From positions 1-29,401 of the forward strand of contig DJQV01000014.1 of assembly GCA_002438805.1 (NCBI GenBank): 29,401 nt of DNA, read 5' to 3'. The position numbers and the translations under genes were made by a program. Shown here piece by piece: positions 25,872-29,401 of the stretch. The notes below the pieces were generated by a model, which saw only the letters and a program-made list of their open reading frames with translations, did not search any database and had not been told where the DNA came from. The first letter of the stretch is position 1, and each line of letters starts with the position of its first letter. Origin of the DNA: Bacteroidales bacterium UBA6377. Lineage in GTDB: Bacteria > Bacteroidota > Bacteroidia > Bacteroidales > UBA932.

Positions 25872-25897
25872 GCTGATTGCTGAAATGAAACTTGGGG

Positions 25898-25905
25898 CAA
25901 ATGTA
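25898..25905 (-). promoter_or_regulatory. -7 box for the AspT-family gene
   Basis: The minus strand reads TACATTTG, which supports the start at 25871. On the plus strand the divergent GH67 gene has only a weak match (TAACTTGT, 25938-25945). Confidence 0.5.
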
Positions 25906-25965
25906 AGCAAAAACTTGCGCATTGTCCCTATTATTCGTAACTTGTCCGGGCTAACTGAACACTGA

Positions 25966-28029
25966 ATGAAGCACCTTATCAAACTTTCCGCTGCGGCCAT
26001 GCTCATGATGGCGGCGGCCTGCAATGCGCCTGCGCCGAGTACGCAGGACGGTTCTGGACTTTGGCTCTCAAACGGACGCAGCTACAATGAAGTCCTGGCT
26101 TCTGTCCGGACAGGCATAGACTCCACGCTCGGGAGGGAGGAATTCCATATATATGACAAAGACGGCGTGCGGCACATAGACGGCGGCTCGTCCGCTGCGA
26201 TCATGTACGGGACCTACGCCCTTCAGCGCTCTGAGGTGACGGGCGGGGCCGGACCGGGGCTGGACGTGCGGCAGGAGCCGTACTATGACCTGAGGATCCT
26301 CAACCATTGGGACAACCTTGACGACACCGTGGAGCGGGGATACGCGGGGCTGTCCATGTGGGAGTGGACTTCTCCGCAGATTCCGGTGGAGCGCATCCGC
26401 CATTACGGGGAACTCTGCGCATCGGTGGGCATCAACGGCTCCGTGCTCAACAATGTCAACTCCAATCCTCTCATTCTGGATGCGGAGCATATCGCGCGGG
26501 TGGCGCAGATCGCCGACATACTCCGTCAGTACGGCATAAGGACATATCTTTCCATAAAATGGAACACCCCGATGAGCCTTGACGGACTGGAGTCGGCGGA
26601 TCCTCTCGATCCGGAGGTGCGCAAGTGGTGGAAGGCCAAGGCTGACGAGATCTATAAGCGGATTCCGGATTTCGGCGGCTTCCTGGTGAAAGCCAATTCC
26701 GAGGGCCAGGCGGGCCCTCAGGACTACGGGTGCACTCATGCCGACGGGGCCAACATGCTGGCGGAGGCGTTGAAGCCGCACGGTGGCATAGTCATGTGGC
26801 GGGCTTTCGTCTACAGCCCTACGAGTCCGGACAGGGCCAACCAGGCGGTGGAGGAGTTCATGCCGCTTGACGGCGAGTTCGCGGACAATGTGATAATCCA
26901 GATTAAGAACGGGCCGGTGGATTTCCAGCCTCGTGAACCTTTCAGCCCGCTCTTCGGGAAGATGGAGAAGACAGCCATGATGGTGGAGTTCCAGATCACA
27001 CAGGAGTATCTCGGCTTCTCCAACCATCTTGTATATCTGGGGCCGCTGTTTGAGGAGTGTCTTGACAGCGACACCTATGCCGACGGCCCGGGGTCTTCTG
27101 TGGCGAGGAGGGTGAAGGCTGTCGCCGGTGTGGCCAACACGGGGCGGGACAAGAATTTCTGCGGATACATCTTCGCCCAGGCCAACTGGTACGCATTCGG
27201 ACGTCTGGCCTGGGATCCGGAACTGAGCTCGGAAAGTATTGCCGACGAGTGGGTACGGCAGACTTTCAACTGCCCTTCGGGGATGAGTGCAGAGGCGTTT
27301 TATGAAAAGTTCCTCTCTCCGGTCAAGGACATCATGATGAGTTCGCGCGAGACGGCGGTCGATTATTCGATGCCGCTCGGTCTACACCATATCTTCGCAG
27401 GCTCACATTACGGTCCAGGGCCTTGGGAGAAGAGCATCCGCCCGGACTGGTCCTGCGTCTACTATCATAAGGCCGGGCCTGACGGCGTGGGCTTCGACAG
27501 GACACGCGCCGGGTCTGACAATGTTGACCAGTACAACGAGCCCCTGGCGTCCATGCTCAATTCTCTGGAGACATGCCCGGAGAAGCTCCTGCTGTGGTTC
27601 CATCATGTCCCTTGGGATTACACGATGTCCAGCGGAAAGACTCTTTGGGATGAACTCTGCCTGCACTACGACAGGGGCATCTCTTCTGTGGAGTCTTATC
27701 AGAAGACATGGAAAGGACTTGAGAAGTATGTCAGCCCGGCCATATTCGCAGAGGTAAGCAAGAAGCTTGACATCCAGAAAAACGATGCCGAGTGGTGGCG
27801 TGATGCCTGCGTGGGGTATTTCCAGACTTTTTCGGAGATGCCTCTGCCGCGCGGAGTGAGGCCGCTGGGCATGCCGGTGGACTCGCTGAGAATCAAGAGC
27901 GTGCTCTCCGACCGCTACGGCCTGCCGATCCATGACGAACAGAACCGTCCGGTGCTTGTGACTCCGGAGCGCCGTGCAGCGCTCGGCGGCCTCCCTGGAC
28001 AGGACTCTTCCGTGCCGGATACGAAGTAG
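25966..28029 (+). CDS. GH67 alpha-glucuronidase (lipoprotein)
   Basis: A 687-residue surface or periplasmic lipoprotein: signal ending MMAAAC, lipidated C19. A small N-terminal domain (about 30-105) precedes the TIM barrel and C-terminal helical domain. Proposed catalytic residues are E246 (FLVKANSEGQAGPQDYG), D319 (NGPVDFQPREPF) and E347 (QITQEYLG); distances of 73 and 28 residues equal those recalled for the Cellvibrio enzyme (E292, D365, E393). It releases 4-O-methyl-D-glucuronic acid from the non-reducing end of glucuronoxylan oligosaccharides. It is a good match in length (about 700). It is the only clearly xylan-specific enzyme here and lacks xylanase or xylosidase partners. No CDS lies beyond it. 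Confidence 0.95.
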   Translation: MKHLIKLSAAAMLMMAAACNAPAPSTQDGSGLWLSNGRSYNEVLASVRTGIDSTLGREEFHIYDKDGVRHIDGGSSAAIMYGTYALQRSEVTGGAGPGLDVRQEPYYDLRILNHWDNLDDTVERGYAGLSMWEWTSPQIPVERIRHYGELCASVGINGSVLNNVNSNPLILDAEHIARVAQIADILRQYGIRTYLSIKWNTPMSLDGLESADPLDPEVRKWWKAKADEIYKRIPDFGGFLVKANSEGQAGPQDYGCTHADGANMLAEALKPHGGIVMWRAFVYSPTSPDRANQAVEEFMPLDGEFADNVIIQIKNGPVDFQPREPFSPLFGKMEKTAMMVEFQITQEYLGFSNHLVYLGPLFEECLDSDTYADGPGSSVARRVKAVAGVANTGRDKNFCGYIFAQANWYAFGRLAWDPELSSESIADEWVRQTFNCPSGMSAEAFYEKFLSPVKDIMMSSRETAVDYSMPLGLHHIFAGSHYGPGPWEKSIRPDWSCVYYHKAGPDGVGFDRTRAGSDNVDQYNEPLASMLNSLETCPEKLLLWFHHVPWDYTMSSGKTLWDELCLHYDRGISSVESYQKTWKGLEKYVSPAIFAEVSKKLDIQKNDAEWWRDACVGYFQTFSEMPLPRGVRPLGMPVDSLRIKSVLSDRYGLPIHDEQNRPVLVTPERRAALGGLPGQDSSVPDTK

Positions 28030-28113
28030 GGTTTTTGTGGAGGGTATGTGCCTCAGAGGGGTGCAGTCTTTTTTTTCTGCAGAGCAGTACAAATGCATGT
28101 AAAGCTTGCTTAT

Positions 28114-28161
28114 TAAAATGTGATTTTACATCTTTGCGATAAAATATAAAATGGTATTTTA
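28114..28161. promoter_or_regulatory. Pair of TAAAAT-N3-ATTTTA palindromes around a -7-like box
   Basis: Two 15-base perfect palindromes, TAAAATGTGATTTTA (28114-28128) and TAAAATGGTATTTTA (28147-28161), have centres 33 bases apart, about three DNA turns. CATCTTTG (28129-28136), a near TAnnTTTG box, lies between them. The layout is that of a repressor operator pair over a promoter. The gene they would control, starting at 28169, is broken. Function is inferred. Confidence 0.5.
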
Positions 28162-28168
28162 ATGATGT

Positions 28169-28270
28169 ATGATAAATAAGGCTCTGCTCAAGCAAATTAT
28201 CCTCGACAACGATGTATCACTGACGTCCAGGCGGGTCATCATCAAGGCCTTTGTGGCCACCGGTAACTGA
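28169..28270 (+). pseudogene. Remnant N-terminus of an AAA-type ATPase (truncated)
   Basis: A 33-codon frame with ATG at 28169 and TGA at 28268-28270 begins MINKALLKQIILDN. This resembles the first residues of the large Bacteroidetes ATPase family that carries AAA_14 and DUF4143 domains, in which a GNY-type segment and then the Walker A motif follow within a few residues. Here the frame ends in ATGN and the next bases are the palindromic repeats, so everything from Walker A on is missing. The assignment rests on about 14 residues from memory and is tentative. It retains a promoter-like region with two operator-like palindromes. Confidence 0.4.
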
Positions 28271-28285
28271 TGCGTGGTGCTGCGC

Positions 28286-28417
28286 GGTACAGAAAATGCC
28301 CCTCTGCTGTACGGGAGGCAGTTGGAAACCTGTCCGGTACAGAAAACAGGGGCAATTCTGTACGGGAGGCGGTTGCACGGCAGTCCCGTGCAGAAACCGG
28401 GGCCTTTTCTGTACGGG
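28286..28417. repeat. Three-copy tandem array of palindromic hairpin repeats (about 50-base period)
   Basis: Three units start at 28287, 28337 and 28388 (steps of 50 and 51). Each is a hairpin whose arms are GTACAGAA and TTCTGTAC (unit 1 has GTACAG and CTGTAC; unit 3 begins GTGCAGAA), followed by CGGGAGGC-GGTTG linkers in units 1 and 2. The loop centre is GGGGC in units 2 and 3, but GCCCC in unit 1, whose hairpin matches the others better when reversed. This is not CRISPR-like, as the linkers are homologous. It resembles REP/BIME-type intergenic repeats. It lies exactly between the truncated ATPase and the decayed transposase. Confidence 0.75.
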
Positions 28418-28445
28418 ACGGGCTGTGATGCCGGGCCTTGACTAG

Positions 28446-29094
28446 GTGGAGGGAAAGAGCCTTCTGGATCACCACATGATTCTGCCTTTCCAGTCAGTTG
28501 AACAGGCTTTCGAGCATGTCCGCCTAACAGAACATGACGTTGGCGTTGCAGTCACGGCTCTCTATGCCAACGAAAAGGTCACCTAAGGAGGGCGCGTCTG
28601 GAAGTAACCGTCTGTTTTTTGTCGGGATATTTCGCGTACTTCTTGTCGGGGGCGATGAACTGGAGGTCAAAGTCAAAATTGACGAAATCTCTGGGATTGA
28701 ACCGGTCGGTGGCGTTAAGGCACTTCAGCGGCAGCGAGTTCATCTTCTCGTTCACGCTGAATGCATATGACTTCTTCTGATTGTTCTTGTATAAGGGATG
28801 CTGTCCTCGGGTAGATTCCAGCGTCCGTAGGATGGAGGAACAGATGCGGATATTGTCGCAGTTGTCACAGAACGGCTTGATGTCCATCACGTCCTCTATG
28901 CGGTCGCCATCGCATAGGTTGTTTACGAACACGACGCGAATACGTCGCCATCGGTGGATGCGGCTTTGGCCCTGTCGCACTGTCCGAGGTGCTAGTCAAT
29001 TACAGTTCTCAGTCCACTACGGTATAAAATACTGCGAATAGAGAAAGTCCCCAAAAGGGTTGATTGCGGATTTCAGTGATGACCACCCAGGCAT
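28446..29094 (-). pseudogene. Decayed, truncated IS1380-family transposase
   Basis: Minus-strand pieces read as the N-terminal half of an IS1380-type transposase. From ATG at 29094, the frame gives LKSAINPFGDFLYSQ, with in-frame stops at 29017-29019 and 28996-28998, then is open to 28579 with CDGDRIEDVMDIKPF, ICSSILRTLEST, MNSLPLKCLN and FVNFDFDLQFI. The last fits the family's first catalytic Asp region (DFDHQF). After a frameshift near an A-run at about 28614 (GYFQ) and another near 28590, SLGDLFVGIESRDCNANV (compare IGDLIVGIENRDGNANV) and QADMLESLFNQ-type sequence follow with two more stops. Homology fades near 28450, where the hairpin array begins; the rest of the transposase, including the later catalytic acids, is missing. 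Recognition is from memory of family sequences. Confidence 0.62.
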
Positions 29095-29111
29095 TTCGGC
29101 GATAACCACCC
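29070..29111. repeat. Imperfect 19-base direct repeats, possibly a transposon end
   Basis: ATTTCAGTGATGACCACCC (29070-29088) and ATTTCGGCGATAACCACCC (29093-29111) agree at 16 of 19 positions with a 23-base period. Weaker TCACCC copies follow to 29150. Multiple short subterminal repeats of this kind are known at ends of IS21-type elements. Confidence 0.45.
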
Positions 29112-29113
29112 AC

Positions 29114-29220
29114 TTCCTGACTTCATCATTGCGTCACCCTAAATCACCCATTCTATACGATAACAGATTGATAATCAATGCGCGCCCGTTTTAGCGCTCA
29201 AAAATCGACGAAGTCAGGAA
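29114..29220. repeat. 11-base inverted repeat flanking an AT-rich segment
   Basis: TTCCTGACTTC (29114-29124) is repeated in inverted orientation as GAAGTCAGGAA (29210-29220), with the similarity running three more bases inward at one mismatch. The 107-base span contains no gene and could be a miniature element or an IS-end scar. Confidence 0.45.
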
Positions 29221-29262
29221 ATAATAGGGGACGGCTTCGTCTATGGAGACAGTTATAGTGAT

Positions 29263-29401
29263 ATGTTCACGTATTCTTTGATGCAGGATTTGGCAGTAGC
29301 ACTCACGATATCTTCGGCCCTACGGGAAATCCCAGGGAATACTTATTTCGCATTTGCACAGAATTCAGGACACTGCCCGGATTATGACTACATCCTTGTG
29401 G
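29263..29401 (+). CDS. Possible partial gene running off the window (unrecognised)
   Basis: From ATG at 29263 a frame stays open for 46 codons to the window end (and is open upstream to a stop at 29161-29163), reading MFTYSLMQDLAVALTISSAL and later ending in PDYDYILV. Codon third positions are less GC-rich than in the genes to the left, consistent with acquired DNA or no gene at all. No motif is recognised. The rest of 29112-29262 contains only the inverted repeat. Confidence 0.28.
   Translation, partial: MFTYSLMQDLAVALTISSALREIPGNTYFAFAQNSGHCPDYDYILV

Noticed and set aside
28068..28083. T8 run with TGCAG/CTGCA arms after GH67 as a terminator
   Set aside because: The stem is only five pairs and the T-run is inside the loop, not after it.
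28287..28414. CRISPR array
   Set aside because: The spacing segments are homologous, each unit is itself a palindrome, the period is irregular and there are no cas genes.
28446..28586. Plus-strand 46-codon frame starting GTG (reads ...LLDHHMILPFQSVEQAFEHV...)
   Set aside because: It looks protein-like, but the minus strand has stronger codon bias and IS1380 motifs in the same bases, so it is probably its shadow.

Overview
The window looks like a chromosomal segment of a fairly GC-rich member of the Bacteroidales; genus cannot be fixed from the sequence. Evidence: Bacteroidetes-type -7 promoter boxes (TAnnTTTG) ahead of several genes, few Shine-Dalgarno sites, a TonB receptor with an N-terminal carboxypeptidase-regulatory-like domain, BACON/DUF4876 and DUF6850 proteins, DUF4857, DUF4861, and a GH97/GH67/GH28 glycanase set. 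No rRNA, tRNA or CRISPR array was found.

Layout. (1) 77-2854 (+): a single-chain MmeI-like restriction-modification enzyme. (2) 3002-5672 (-): a three-gene ABC transporter operon (ATPase, permease-like protein, DUF4857 protein). (3) 5839-11931 (+), divergent from it: a tightly coupled four-gene outer-membrane operon (TonB receptor, small lipoprotein, DUF6850 barrel, BACON/DUF4876 lipoprotein) ended by a strong hairpin terminator shared with the next, convergent unit. (4) 12010-18660 (-): rhamnose and pectin unit reading SGNH-CE4 esterase/deacetylase, GH28, rhamnulokinase, rhamnose isomerase, rhamnose permease. (5) 18733-21983 (+): CE7/AXE1 acetyl esterase and GH97 alpha-galactosidase. (6) 21989-22858 (-) DUF4861; 22913-24205 (+) M64 peptidase; 24198-25871 (-) AspT/YidE-type transporter; 25966-28029 (+) GH67 alpha-glucuronidase lipoprotein. 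(7) 28030-29401: a gene-poor scar with a truncated ATPase start behind a pair of identical-pattern palindromes, three palindromic tandem repeats, a decayed IS1380-family transposase and further transposon-end-like repeats.

How it fits together. Regions 4-6 form a plant cell-wall hetero-glycan cluster without its own SusC/SusD pair. Secreted esterases remove acetyl groups, GH28, GH97 and GH67 act on galacturonan/rhamnogalacturonan, alpha-galactoside and 4-O-methylglucuronate linkages, and released L-rhamnose enters through RhaT and is converted to rhamnulose and rhamnulose-1-phosphate. The aldolase that would finish the pathway and the RhaR regulator are not in the window. The least understood unit is the SusD-less TonB/DUF6850/DUF4876 operon with its divergent ABC transporter.
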